From: Gorsachius magnificus | Taxonomy: Eukaryota; Chordata; Aves; Pelecaniformes; Ardeidae | NCBI GenBank assembly: GCA_034008185.1 | Contig: CM067081.1 | Coordinates: forward strand, 14,693,821 to 14,757,820 | Direction of reading: 5' to 3' | Length of the DNA stretch: 64,000 nt | Part shown: positions 26,396-38,432 of the stretch, one piece after another | Numbering within the stretch: the stretch's first letter is position 1 | Layout of the letters: every line of letters begins with the position of its first letter | The notes under the pieces: model-generated | Told to the model about the DNA's origin: nothing | Database searches by the model: none | Seen by the model: only the letters and a program-made list of their open reading frames with translations | Position numbers and translations under genes: made by a program

Positions 26396-28135
26396 TGCCT
26401 TTTTTTTTTTTTGGCCAAAAAATAGTAGTGTTTCTTTCCATTTAGAAAATCTGTTATAGTGAGCACCAGTGGTCCTTCCACCTAAAATTCTCAGTGAAAA
26501 TCTATAGGTAGACAAGAAGTTTTGTCGAGGGCTCCTACACAATAACCCTTTACAGAGTGTTATATAGGGATTGTAGCATGGATCAAGTGCACTATCACAC
26601 AGCACACAAAAGTTCAAAGACACTATTTGTAAAAGATTTAGCCTAAAAAAACTATAGATAAAACATCCTGGGAAGGTCTTTTGACAATATAAAAGGCTGA
26701 ATCCAAGGGAGTATTTCAGGAGGAAAACTGGGAAAGGTTTGGAAAATATTAGGTTCCAGCATTCAATGTAGAACAAGAACTCTTACACTGTGAAACAGTT
26801 TGATTTTTTAGTTTACTTTGAGCTCTGTTAAGATAACCTCTTTCAAGGAGTTTTAATTGCTAAATTTTCCTACTCATTTATAGAAACATTATCTGCTGGA
26901 AATGAAGTTGTTGGGTTTTTTAATTAGACAAAGTAATTTAAGATTCTAGACATGTACCATCTTGCACATCTTCTGCGCTCATGTTTTCTTATTTTGCTTC
27001 TCCTCTTGATGGTTTATGAAACTATTACACAAAGGAAGGACTCAACAGATCAATATACAGAGTATACAAAGCATAAAATAAACAAACTGGAGAAAAAGTG
27101 TTCCTCTAAACTCAGCTCAGCATTAGGAATGTTGTTGCATCAAACTGTAGTTATTAAGATTTCAGAAAGAAGTGTGTTGGTAATATTTTAATTAATGGTG
27201 ACTAAATTAGAATTAGTGCAAATTGATAATGAAAATAACCTTTATAGTTGCAAAAGGTTTAAGATTATTAAGAATGGTCGTACCTAATGTTATGTAACCT
27301 ACTGTCTCAGGATCTTAGATACAAATTCACAAGTGACTGCTTGGTTTGCAAGCATGGGGGTTGCCATAATGTTCAAATAAGAATGACTTGTCAGTTTGGT
27401 GTTCTTGTCCACACAGTGAAATGATTGTGAATAGTGGGAATTTTGCTTAAGGTTAGGACTGTAGTAAGTTTACAACAAGGATGATTTGTTGCTGTTGGGT
27501 CTAAACCAATGGGTATCTCAATAGCTGTTGCTAATGGATGAGAAATGTTAATGTTAGTTTGATTTTTCTGATTGGGGAAATAATAGGTACTTGTATTTGC
27601 TTGGTTTTATGAGGATTCTCAACTGAAAAACATTTCCCATTTAGGAAGCTCTTTCCAGTCAATTAGATAACAATTAATATTAGAGCAACACTATTTTGTG
27701 TCCTAATTGATCAGAACCAAATGAAAAAAATTCCTCTCTGGACACTGCAACAATTTTGACACTTTTAGTACCTAACTGGAAAGGGGATGTTCTGATTTCA
27801 TCCTGTAATAGAACAATGTAGGTTGAAAGAAATATGGAGCTTAAGGTCATATTTGAAGTACAAACAATTATGTCATTTACTATAGGAGAAATGAGATTCT
27901 TTGCGAACTGTGACCATGCCATCAGGAAGATAATTAGAAACCCCATGAAAATTAGTTCCTCCTCCTAATCGTTTAGATTAAATAATATTTTCCAGGTTTC
28001 TGAGTAGCTTTTGTGAGCCTGACCTGGATGAACAGAAGGCAATTGGAAAGGAAGAACAATAAACTTTGGCCAGCGATGCCTAAAAGAAATCTGCCACAGA
28101 TTTCTTGTGCCAAGTTCAGCATAATCTCCTCCTCC

Positions 28136-28138
<3 letters not shown>

Positions 28139-28166
<28 letters not shown>
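28139..28166. repeat. A28 homopolymer
   Basis: An uninterrupted run of 28 A. A processed pseudogene tail was considered because AATAAA occurs about 80 bp upstream, but no recognisable gene body or clear flanking duplication was found. Confidence 0.95.
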
Positions 28167-28170
<4 letters not shown>

Positions 28171-29977
28171 CAAAAAAAGCAATGACAGTTCTTTTGGCTT
28201 ACTGACTGATATTCTTATCTTAGGTCTGTCAAGCAAGATGGCATGTTGCCTAGTGTAGCGGAGTCCTGATTTTTCTGGCTGGATATGGCTGCTCAGAAAA
28301 AATGCCTATATACATAGTCAGTGAAAATGTTCAAGTTATCATGTTTCCATACAACTATATATGCACATATCTTCATACTGGAATGTTGTATAGAAGCCAT
28401 TCAGATGTCCTCTCTCATCTCTGAATATCCAAAGGGTGAAGTTTGGTTTCACTCAATGCCAGATGTGCTGCCAAAGAGCTTAGACATTATATTACATATA
28501 TGTGAGAAATTTGATGGATTGAAGTCTAGGTTACGACTCAATAAAGACTTCTCTACATAGAGAGAGACAGTAATCTTAGTCATAGTTACTGCTTGATGTT
28601 TTCAAACACAGGTAAACTGTGAGATCTCTGCAGACCAAACTAGACTAGACATTTTGGCCTTTCGTTTGAAGAAGTAATGAAAATACCACTTCTCGCATTG
28701 CTTGTTCTGAGTTTAACTCATTGCTTTTGTGTTCTTAGGGTTTGGCTCCAGTTACCTTTACTTCAGTCATAAGACACCCACTTACAGTTGGAAATGAAGT
28801 GCTTTTAGTTGTACTCACTCTTAAAGAGAGGTAGAAAGCTCTTGTGTAGATATGATATACCTATATGATTTTTATTAGTTACAAATAACTAATTTGCAAA
28901 ATATTTCAGCATAGGAATATTATTTCTAGAGCGGGCTTTCTAGGCAGAGTTCAGAGAGTAAGTGCTGGACTAGTGGGATTTTAAGGTGGGAAGTCAGGAA
29001 AGTTTTGTTTAAGCTTTAGTTAAACATTTTGTTTTGGTTAAGTGTGACCTCCATCTACATTTATACCTCCAAATTAAAAATACAGGAACACCTAATCCCT
29101 TAGTGGTAAACTAGAGTTTGTTCCCTTGTTGTTCTGTAGTCATTAAGATCTTTTTTTCCCCAGAAGCTGAATTATTAAATTGTCTTTGATATTAGGACAG
29201 AATCTAGTAAAGATTTCTTTCCATCCAGTGACATGTGATAGGACTTGCTCACTGAGTAACATATCAAAACATACAGTTCAGTGCATTGCAGAATGCAATT
29301 TCACATGAACATTTTTAGGGCTTCTCAAACGATAAATTTATAGCTCAAAACTTGGCTAAGAGATCTCTCGATTGAAGGAATGTTGTGGACAGTTATCATA
29401 AAACAACCATTCCCACAGTAAATTTTTAGACACTTACAGCAGGTGCTGGTCCTTCCATTCAGAATAAGATTAACGGCAGGTGAGTCAATAAATTCTTCCC
29501 CATGCATTGAAAATTTCTGCTGCAGTCAGTATGTAATGGTGGTCATCAACCTTATATTTGAATTAATTTAGTTTGTGCTGTGAATTTACTGTCATTGTAA
29601 ATGTGCGTATTCAGGGTTCTCTCTTCCAAATAAATATCTGGGGACATTTAATAGTGCAGGTCTTCACGGAAAATGCTAAGCATTCATTTGTCACAAAAAG
29701 ACCCACACAATAGAAAACACTGGCTTGCATTGCAGATTATTGATAGGAGAAGAAATTATACATGAACATTCTTGCCATAGTTTCTTAGTCAAAATTTTCT
29801 TGGGTTTGGATACATATTCACACAACAGATCACAATTACAATGTGGTAGGAAACTCAGTTTCTGATCTGTAAAATTACTAGAAAATTCTTATGCAGCAGG
29901 ACAAGTTCATCACTCCCCAGGAGGTTTCCCGGAAATTGAGAGTAACATCCTAACCAATACGAATCACCCATAATTTT

Positions 29978-30086
29978 GTGATTAGAGCACTATCCAGGCT
30001 GTAAGAGAAACAGATTAACATCCCTACACCATCTGATTGAGATGAGGGACTTCATCCCAAGCTCTCAGGCAAACACTCTTAATCAC
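29978..30086. repeat. Ancient imperfect inverted repeat with tRNA-like arm
   Basis: The left arm begins GTGATTAGAGCACT, and the right arm, read on the minus strand, begins GTGATTAAGAGTGT. Both then continue into related GCCTG and CCCT blocks, so the two halves are rough reverse complements. The arm resembles the A-box region of tRNA-derived amniote repeats (pattern GGTTAGAGCACT...CCTGG). It is probably a decayed old transposon or foldback element. The family name is not determined. Confidence 0.45.
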
Positions 30087-30892
30087 TGAACTATAGGGAT
30101 TGTATCTTTTGCTAATAAAATAATGGCAAGTGTAAATCTGTGCCTAATATTTCTCCTGAGTATAGGCAATCTTTGGCTTTAATTTTCTCCCTAGCACTCT
30201 GACAATGTTTAGGCAGGATTCTTATATTCTTTTTTAGCTACTGTCTTAAAAGCTTATCAGTCACTTATTCAAGTATTCCCTATAACATGTTCCATTCAAA
30301 ATTAGTTTCTGAAGTTAAAGAGCTATTACTTAAACACTTTGAAACAAACCCAAATCATTCTAGCTGAATGGGTTTAAGGAGCCATCATGGAACTTTATGT
30401 TCTGGGAGATTCAAGAAGGTAGTTAATACCTGGAAGACTAATGCAACAGAAGCATTAGCCTCTACGCAGCTGGAGTAAGATGGAGAGTCACGATTTCTCA
30501 GCAGTCTGGGATTTTTTTCCCCCATGAAGGCAAAAATCCTTCTTCTATGGATACAGTCATAGATTCACAATTTTTCTATACTCTTCATTTGAGGTTGTAA
30601 AAGTCATGGAGCAGCAGGCTAAATGAAGAGGTAGAGCAGTCTTTTTCAAAGTGATAATTACTGATATACCGTCTGTAGCTCTTTCCATTGTGTTTAGCTG
30701 AAGGGTCTGAGAATCAGAAACTCATCTTGCTATTTTATTCCATTCTACATTTCCAGTAAATGGTCCACAGGGGATAATGTAAACAGTTTTAGCTGTAGTA
30801 ATATCTGTAAATGTTTTAAATTCTATTACATTTATTCCTGTGGTATATAAGCACCACACAGTGTTTATCACATTATTGTGATTTAGTGAATT

Positions 30893-30978
30893 GTGTTATC
30901 TCTATTTTTTGATGGAAAACTAAAATGCAGACAACAGTATAGCTAAGGGTTCAGTGGGGAGTAGAGATTTGAACTTAC
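30893..30978 (+). mobile_element. MIR/CORE-SINE-like fossil
   Basis: The sequence follows the order of the MIR 3' half: a TATC-like start, a run resembling CATTTT...GATG-GAAAACT, an A-rich GCAGA block, a TAGCTAAGGG-like block and a final GAGATTTGAAC block, the counterpart of the MIR GGATTCGAAC motif. Divergence is high and the ends are approximate. The match is from memory of the consensus order. Confidence 0.45.
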
Positions 30979-32869
30979 GTCACAGATATGCAGCCATGTC
31001 AGAGGAACAACTTGTTAAATTAAACCATTTATTAAAATTAAACCAAATTTTATGAAGACTTTTCCTTAGCTGAGTTGGAGAATATGTAATAAATGCTCTG
31101 TGATAATTATATTGTTGTAAAAAAAATCTGAAAGAGGGAAAAGGGAAGTCATCTCTTCTATAAATATTGAGCTCCGTTGTGTCCATGTGACTAAAAAGCA
31201 ATTAATTCTTACAAGGTCAAGCTGTGCCTAGTCCTGGGATATGCTCAGTCATTTGAATCAGTGCCTTTTTTGGTTATCAGAGACATAACAGAAGACTTAT
31301 TCATGTTCCATGTCAGTTCAACTTCACCCAGCCAGGGAAGACTCTGGCTAGGCAGAAATGTGGAGAGCTCTCCTTCTCATACACACTGAAAGGGCAGAGA
31401 CCTAGAGACTGGGAAATGTTAGGTGGGATGACTTGTTTCAGAACAGAGCCCAAGGGTAAGATTTACTTAAACAAACAGAAAAGTTTGCCTTTTAACCTCT
31501 TTTTAAATCCCAGACTAAATTTCAAGATCTGGTAAGTTAGTTTTATATAGAAGTCGTGTGTTTGTTACCAACCACAAATTCAGCACTTTCATATTCAGAT
31601 CTGAACTCAGCTGAATGGCACAGCTTGTGAAGCAGGGAGTGTAGTAAACTAACTAATCAGCCTAAGAAGGACTGAATCATGGGGGTCATCTCCAGGAAGG
31701 TAAAAGGTTGCCCAAAAGGAGTTATATCCATGGGAAGGCAGAGCAAGGGAGTGCTGGGAACAACTCCCTGTTCCTCTATCGTGCTCAGACCATGTGTGCT
31801 CTGTGATTTGTTAGCTGCTTGAAAATCATATATTATGTTTTTATTCTGTGCTGATCAATTTTATTTATTGTTATATTTCATGTTTGATAACTGGAAATAA
31901 AAAATGACTGAGAGGATTTTTTATGGCCTTAACTAAACCTCTGAAAGAGAGTCATGTATATAAGTCTGAGAGATTGATTTTAATGCACATAACTCAAGGC
32001 TTCAATATTTCTTAAAAGTTCAGGTTCCTTTTAGCACCTGACACAAATGAACAAAAATCTTGATGAAAATGCAGATGGTGGGTGTTTTACCATTACCATT
32101 ACAGTGACCAAAACAGAAGCTGGGAAAGATAAAGAGCCTGGAGCTAAAACAGCCATAGCAAAGCAATTATAGTGTAACATGGGAAGGTAACGTCTTGATA
32201 ATTCCCTTGATGTCTATGCAATTGTAATGACCTCTTTGGTCTCAAAGATCATAAAAAATATTCCTTTGCAATAATAGACTTTTGTTACCTAATTTTCATA
32301 GGGACACCAAGCAATTGCTCAGTAGTTTTTTACGTTTTTCTGCCAGTCACTGCAGACATGTTGCTTGCTAGTGTAAGAAAAACCCAGAAGAACAGGATGT
32401 GGTAAAAGCATTAGTAGATCAGCATTTCATTAGGAATATGAAATGATGGCATGACTTGCAAAGAACATTCAACACTTGTTCAGATTGCACCTACGAAAGG
32501 GAGTTTATGTAAGTTAAAAACATAAGGTCTGAAAGATAATGTCTCTTACATGTGTTCACAAGCATTGTATTATTTTAAAGGCAAGAACAATTTAATACTA
32601 TTTTAAATTGCTTTTTTTTCAGGATTAAAAAAGGAAATGTTTAATAGTGTATGACAATTTAACACAATGATTTTCAGGAACAGTGTCTTACACAAAAGCC
32701 AAAAAAAATAAAAGCATTTTTTAAATTCATTGAATGACAAAACCTGTCAGCGAGTATGCACAGTCAACAGATGCCAGAGATCTGAAAGGAACACCTCAGG
32801 AGTATAAGGCTGCATCATAAAATCTAACTGAACTATTTTCATTAGTATTCAATACAAGGAAACTTAGGG

Positions 32870-33814
32870 AGGATCCCTTATCAAGACTGAAGTTCTCATA
32901 ATTGAATTCTCAATAGAAGAAATTTTAGAAGAAATATTGACATTACAAACACTATCAAATCCCCAAGGTCAAAATGATATACATAGGGAAGTGGGATGTA
33001 GCATTTTTCTTCGCCGGGCCTCAGGCCTAGAAGGAACGTAGGTAAAAAAGGTGCTTTTTTAAAGAAGGGGACTCCTAGGAACATCTGAAGAACTACAGAC
33101 CAGTAAGTCTGACTTCTGTGTCAAGTGTTTTGATAGAAAATGCATAGAAAAGTATGATTAGTAGGATTGTATTTATCACATTACCATATGCTAATCTTAC
33201 TATACAGTCCTATACCATGAACGCAGCTTATAAAGAAGGAAGTCATGGTTCAATCTGTATATAACTTTCCTGAAAAGTCTGAGAGAGGGTCTGAGAGAGA
33301 ATAGAAAGGGTCAAGGTAACACGGTGTGCTTTCATTTCAAATAGCTCTTTTGACAGCCCACATCATGGCCTGTCAAAGACATGAAATTCTCAGAGAGGTT
33401 GAAGGACAGCCCCATTCTGAATTAACAACAGATTAAAAAAATCCACCTGTTGTAGGAGTATCTGATCAGTTTGGAGAACTGAGACACTGTCAGTGAAGCC
33501 ACAGAATACTTTTTTGTGAATTTGCCATTCAACACATAAACCATCTGGAAAGGAAATGAACACAGAGGTAGAAAAGCTTGTTGATATAAAATTATTAAGG
33601 ATAGTTAAAATTAAACCTAACTGTGAAGAGCTGTGAAATGATATGATAACAGAGAGGATAGGTAATAAATAATGTCACCCAGTACAAATTTATATAATAC
33701 CCACACCTAAAAATATAATGCCCTTATTAGACACTACCAATAAAGAGATTAGGGTGCTGCTGTGGATGAACATCAGCTCAAGTGCAAAAAGGCAAATGGA
33801 ACTAAATCATGAGG
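32870..33814 (+). mobile_element. Ancient CR1/L3-like LINE, 5' segment of a split copy
   Basis: This is a highly mutated reverse transcriptase region on the + strand. At 33091-33120 the bases encode [10 protein letters not shown] exactly, the conserved block also found in the younger CR1 next door. Upstream, near 32955, a frame reads S-N-P-Q-G-Q-N-D-I-H, resembling the S-P-G-P-D-G-I-H-P block. About 680 bases downstream, near 33768-33800, ATGAACATCAGC and GGCAAATGG parallel the N-M-S and K-A-N-G blocks. The spacing agrees with a CR1-type ORF2. Many stops and shifts are present. The element is interrupted at about 33815 by a younger CR1 and appears to resume near 35430. Confidence 0.65.
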
Positions 33815-33822
33815 AAAGTTGA

Positions 33823-35197
33823 GTGCTGAAGGAGCTGGCAGAGGAGCTTGCCAAGCCACTCTCTATCATTTATCAGCAGTCCTGGAGAACAGGGGAGGTC
33901 CCAGATGACTGGAGCTTGGCAAATGTGACTCCTATCTTCAAGAAGGGCTGGAAGGAGGATCCGGGAACTACAGACCAGTCAGCCTGACCTCGGTACCGGG
34001 GAAGATTATGGAGAGGTTCATCCTCAGTGTGCTCACCAGGCACATGGAGGACAATCAGGGGATCAGGCCCAGTCAGCATGGGTTCACAAAAGGCAGGTCT
34101 TGCCTAACCAACCTGATTTCCTTCTATGACCAGGTGACCCGCCTGGTAGATGAGGGAAAGGCTGTGGATGTTGTCTACCTGGACTTCAGCAAAGCCTTTG
34201 ACACAGTCTCCCATAGCATTCTCGTGGAGAAGCTGGCAGTTCATGGCCTAGATGGATATACTCTTCGCTGGGTTAAAAACTGGCTGGGTGGCCGAGCCCA
34301 GAGAGTCGTGGTGAATGGAGCTAAATCCAGCTGGCGGCCGGTCACAAGCAGTGTCCCCCAGGGCTTAGTTCTAGGGCCAGTCTTGTTTAATATCTTTATC
34401 AATGACCTGGATGAGGGGATTGAGTGTGCCCTCAGTAAGTTTGCAGACGACACCACATTGGGTGGGAGTGTTGATCTGCTGGAGGGGAGGAGGGCTCTGC
34501 AGAGAGACCTGGACAGGCTGGATCGATGGGCCGAGGCCAACTGCATGAGGTTCAACAAGGCCAAGTGCCGGGTCCTGCACTTGCGTCACAACAACCCCAT
34601 GCAGCGCTACAGGCTTGGGGAAGAGTGGCTGGAAAGCTGCCTGGTGGAAAAAGACCTGGGGGTACTGGTTGGCAGCTGGCTGAACATGAGCCAGCAGTGT
34701 GCCCAGGTGGCCAAGAAGGCCAATGGCATCCTGGCCTGTATCAGAAACAGTGTGGCCAGCAGGAGTAGGGAAGTGATCGTGCCCCTGTACTCGGTGCTGG
34801 TGAGGCCGCACCTCGAATACTGTGTTCAGTTTTGGGCCCCTAACTACAAGAAAGATGTTGCCTTGCTGGAACAGGTCCAGAGGAGAGCAACCAAGCTGGT
34901 GAGGGGTCTGGAGCACAAGTCATACGAGGAACGGCTGAGGGAACTGGGGTGTTTAGTCTGGAGAAGAGGAGGCTGAGGGGAGACCTGATCGCCCTCTACA
35001 ACTACCTGAAAGGAGGCTGTAGTGAGGTGGGGGTCGGCCTCTTCTCCCTGGTAACAGACGATAGGACGAGGGGGAATGGTTTGAAGCTGCGCCAGGGCAG
35101 GTTTAGGCTAGACATTAAGAAAAACTTTTTCACTGAGAGGGCTCTGGAATGGGCTGCGCAGGGAGGTGGTGGAGTCCTCATCCCTGGAGGTCTTTAA
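33823..35197 (+). pseudogene. Broken CR1 ORF2 reverse transcriptase remnant
   Basis: The remnant contains most of the CR1 polymerase domain. An apparent single-base loss near 33961-33968 separates the PIFKKG block from NYRPV. A second apparent single-base loss near 34946-34952 moves E-L-G and F-S-L-E-K-R-R into different frames. A short deletion near 35140 removes part of the block following FFTER. The longest open stretch is 322 codons (34008-34976) and retains FADDT. It lacks the endonuclease domain, so it cannot be an autonomous element. No host function is suggested by position or splice context. Confidence 0.88.
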
Positions 35198-35301
35198 AAG
35201 AAGGATAGATGAGGTGCTTAGGGACATGGTTTAGTGGTGGGATGGCAGGGTTAGGTTAAAGGTTGGACTCGATGATCTTAAAGGTCTTTTCCAACCAAAG
35301 T

Positions 35302-35326
35302 GATTCTATGATTCTGTGATTCTATG
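35302..35326 (+). repeat. CR1 3' terminal octamer repeat
   Basis: Three consecutive ATTCTATG-type units (ATTCTATG, ATTCTGTG, ATTCTATG) mark the CR1 3' end. CR1 reverse transcription is thought to prime at this tail. An A/C-rich low-complexity stretch follows from about 35335 to 35395. Confidence 0.92.
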
Positions 35327-35429
35327 AAAGCAATAAGGAACAAACAAAACAAACAAAAAAAACCCCAAACAACAAAAAAAAAGCAAAAAAAATACTGATA
35401 GGAAGACCTACAGCTTCAATATCTCAAAA

Positions 35430-35740
35430 TGATAGAATGGAATTTGAAATGGTGCAACATGGGCACTAGGAATGATTGCAAGTTTATTAAAGATTCACTG
35501 TAAGGAAGGATTAATAGTCTTGGATTTTTCAGTATGCAAAAGACACAGCTAAAATGGGATATGACACATATCTTATAAAATCATGAATGACTCAACTGAG
35601 ATGAATCAGAAACTGGTATTCATAATCACAAAAAAAGCACCAGAAAACAGTAAAAGAAGTCACAATGAGTGTATTTAAATTATGAAGTTTATTGACATAG
35701 TACAAGCCAGCGGGAATATATTTTTAATGACAGATTAGAC
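35430..35740 (+). mobile_element. Ancient CR1/L3-like LINE, 3' segment of a split copy
   Basis: After the younger CR1, sequence resembling the 3' part of old amniote CR1/L3 elements resumes. A frame near 35570-35630 reads K-I-M-N-D-S then M-N-Q-K-L, followed by A-P-E-N-S-K-R, matching the order of the K-I-M-N...K-L-F...R-K-S-P-N-E region in that group. It is in the same orientation as 32870-33814 and supplies the region that piece lacks, which supports a single older element split by insertion. The limits are approximate. Confidence 0.55.
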
Positions 35741-36470
35741 TAGGAAAGACTTCAGTCAAGGCTAGGGAAAATTTAATTGACTACAATTTGTTTGATGCCC
35801 TGACTTTATTTTAATACCCAGGATACAAAGGTTAATTTCCTTTTTTCTACCCAAAAAAAGTACCTTTTAAGCTTTAATGACAGAAAATGTTCAGAATTTG
35901 CCTTTTCATACAAAGAGCAGTATTTCTCCACAAGTTCATAAAGCAATGTCAAAACACTGATTTAGTCATGTTTTTGAAGAAAAATGGGTCACTTGCTAGT
36001 ATATGTAGTACTTCATGATTATGTTTTTTTAAAAAAAGAAATTACTGTTACTTATAAAGCCACATTATTTATAGAATTATATTGTTTGAATTAAAAGCAT
36101 TTTATGCTTTCTACTTCTGTTATTTCATTCACATATCGGACACATTTAGATTTTCTAACTAAACCTAAGCCCCTAAGGGCATGTTTAAATGCATATGTGT
36201 TTAGATTTCCTCCCCGAACCAAGCTGCAGAAGCCTGTGGGACAGCAGGAGGAAGAGAGCACAGCCCCACTGGAGACTCCTGAGTTCCATGAGGAACATTT
36301 GAAGGGCTAGAACTATACGTTTTACCATTTCAGCCTTGTATATTATTTTTGCTCTGCTAGGTTGTAAGATGTTTTTTCCATGTATCTGTGCCAGCTGGTC
36401 TTCTGTCAGCTGTAAATCTCATATCCCCTACTTCCATGTCACCTTCCTTTTTTTTTTTTAGGATATTTTT

Positions 36471-36513
36471 TCTCTCCTTTCTTTTTCCTCTTTTCTCTCC
36501 TTTCTTTTTCCTC
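36471..36513. repeat. Tandem duplication in a polypyrimidine tract
   Basis: The 20-bp unit TCTCTCCTTTCTTTTTCCTC occurs at 36471-36490 and again at 36494-36513, a 23-bp period. It lies in a larger C/T-only stretch from about 36443 to 36540. It is simple sequence about 950 bp upstream of the next exon, too far to be its splice tract. Confidence 0.9.
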
Positions 36514-37462
36514 TCTTGTTCCATTTTCTTTTTTTTTTGTCTTGTTACTACTGTGTCCACAAGTCAGATTATATTCGGTTTTCCCCATTGAAAAATCTGA
36601 ACAATTCTTACTTTGTTTAACAAAGCTTTTAGTTCCTGAGCATCACTTACCCCAGTAGCCCATCTTCTGTCTCACTGAACACAGCTGTTAGAGTCATATG
36701 CTTCTCCTGCCATTCTGACTATGACATTTCCTCTAAGTTGCATCAAATACAAACCTCTCATCTCACCTTGTGAAAACCAGTCTCCCTTCCCTGCTCATTT
36801 CTCATTTCCTGAACTTTTGTGACTCTCCAAAGCTGTCAGTCACTCCACAGCAAATTCCAGATAACTCTATTGATTTCAGTGTTTGTATTTTCCACATTCC
36901 TGAATGTTTTTCTAGTTGTATAGCGAGTTTGTTGTCCTGATAAAATCAATCATCTCCCAAATTAGAAGGGTCACTGGAAATGAAATAACTGAACTTTGTA
37001 TGTGTATGCATATCTCTGTTTGTATCTGCGTACACAAATGCTCTTACATCATATCAGTTTTTCTTGCTGAGCTTAGAAGGTCCTCAGTTGAATACAGAAT
37101 GATATGTTGTTTTTTTATAATTGTCACTGTATTGGTAAACAAATCTTTGGCCCGTGAAAATTCTCATCCTGTTAAAATTGCTTGCTTGCTTTAATCTTTG
37201 AAAAGGTAAGTATTATCCCACATTTGAGAAAATAAATCCTTTTGCTTAAGCTCACTGTTATGCTGCTGGTAACCCTGAAGAGCATTTTAGAATATGTAGT
37301 GGACCTGAGCAGAGCATATCAGATCAAACAAGGCTATCTCCATAAATTACTATCATTACTGCCGGGCAGGTTCAAAAGGCAAGCTGCAGGGGTTTTCTGT
37401 GATAATCTCAACAAATGGAAAACTGATGCTATTTCATGTTTCAAATATTCCTTGTTTTCCAG

Positions 37463-37565
37463 GTGTGATGGGGGAATATGAGCCAAAAATTGAAGTCCAT
37501 TTTCCTTACACAGTTACAGCTGCGAGGGGAACTACTGTTAAGATGGAGTGTTTTGCACTTGGCAA
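37463..37565 (+). CDS. CNTN5: Contactin-5 exon: first half of Ig3
   Basis: This 103-nt exon enters in phase 1 and leaves in phase 2. Its first two bases complete a Gly codon, followed by [17 protein letters not shown] and then KMECFALG. The GEYEPKIEV segment is characteristic of the CNTN4/CNTN5 Ig2-Ig3 linker, while H-F-P-Y-T-V-T-A-A is closer to CNTN5. The Ig3 B-strand Cys codon is 37549-37551. The acceptor is TTTTCCAG|GT and the donor is CAA|GTAAGT, a strong match to consensus. The exon ends after AA of an Asn codon completed at 53608, restoring G-N-P-V-P. The two splice partners lie 16-17 kb away on either side, so this is one of the most isolated exons here. Confidence 0.94.
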
Positions 37566-38432
37566 GTAAGTACAGACTCCTTCATAATTAGACATCATCG
37601 TTTATTAAGATGTGACATGCCTAGTTTGTGGTTTCATTATTTTGCTAGATTTCATTTTCACAGACAGTTCTTACTGCACCCTCAAAGTAAACAATTGACT
37701 GTGTAGCCAATTATGAATTCCCTGCTCAGCCATTTCTGTTGACAGTAATTCATTCAAGTTAAGAGACTCTCTATCAAAACGAAAAGTAATATTCAAAAAA
37801 AAATTTTTTTAATTGAAAATTTTACCACTCACCCATTTAAATAATCATAAATTAGAGTTATTCTACCAAATGTCATAGTTGGAGAATGAAAAACACTAGT
37901 AGCTTTTTTTTTTTTGCCAAATGCATAGTTTATATATGAAGCTAAGAGCACAATGTTTTAAACATGTTCTAGCACACTTTGTGGCAGTGCCAATACTCTA
38001 GTTGCTACCTGACCTAATAGCATTACTAGAGAACAGGTGTTTAGTATTCATATCAAGGAGGTTTTTATATGTTTATTCATAAATCAGTTTAGGGAGAGAA
38101 AGGTTTTAGAAATACCTCTTTGCTGTTTTATGCAAATTAAATAAGAAGTGAAGTTACTTCTATGCACTATTCAGATTACAGATATAGGGTGAAATTGGTA
38201 ACATTTCAATTTTGTTGTGGGAGTTACTATTATTATCATTGCCAAGAATAACGGTTGCAAGGGTAGTATACAGTCAGACAGAACTAAGAAGCAATTGTAG
38301 CGATTCAGAGAAATTATTCTTTCTTCTGTACATGTATGTAACTAAAATCAGGTGCTCCATCAGTGATGTTTCACTAGAGACATACAAACAAATAGGTAAT
38401 AGGCTTTTTTCAAAAATAGCCCATCGAATCCA

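Larger units (their letters stand above)
33815..35326 (+). mobile_element. 5'-truncated CR1 LINE with partial ORF2 reverse transcriptase
   Basis: This copy of about 1.5 kb is in the CNTN5 sense orientation. Coding similarity begins near 33823 (V-L-K-E-L-A) and runs through PIFKKG, a largely open stretch from 34008 to 34976, and the 3' region. Reverse transcriptase landmarks are [30 protein letters not shown] (the usual Ser after PQG is Leu here) and FADDT, the catalytic box that corresponds to YADD. Downstream blocks include [36 protein letters not shown] and, in another frame, [19 protein letters not shown]. It ends in the CR1 tail of ATTCTATG-like octamers at 35302-35326. The 5' half of the element (ORF1 and the endonuclease) is absent. 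Frameshifts and a small deletion leave it non-autonomous. It is less decayed than the LINE it interrupts. Confidence 0.95.
20791..37462 (+). other. CNTN5: CNTN5 intron between Ig2 and Ig3 (16.7 kb, phase 1)
   Basis: The donor is GTAAGA at 20791 and the acceptor is a T-rich tract ending CCAG at 37462. The intron contains a GA-rich microsatellite (21878-21900), a solo LTR (23368-23900), an A28 run (28139-28166), an inverted-repeat fossil (about 29978-30086), a MIR-like piece (about 30893-30978), an old LINE interrupted by a younger CR1 (about 32870-35740) and a polypyrimidine duplication (36471-36513). The rest is unassigned AT-rich sequence with no convincing exon. Confidence 0.85.

Noticed and set aside
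26345..26776. 143-codon open frame on the minus strand
   Set aside because: Although one of the longest frames outside the CR1, its translation is low-complexity, rich in Phe, Leu and Cys, and matches no family I know. It has no splice or promoter context and lies in an AT-rich intron.
28013..28166. Possible processed pseudogene ending in the A28 run
   Set aside because: AATAAA occurs about 80 bp before the A run, but the upstream sequence has no recognisable gene and no clear flanking duplication.
34241..34916. Long antisense open frames within the CR1 copy
   Set aside because: These are mirror frames of the GC-rich reverse transcriptase region, whose sense frame has the clear FADDT and PQG motifs.
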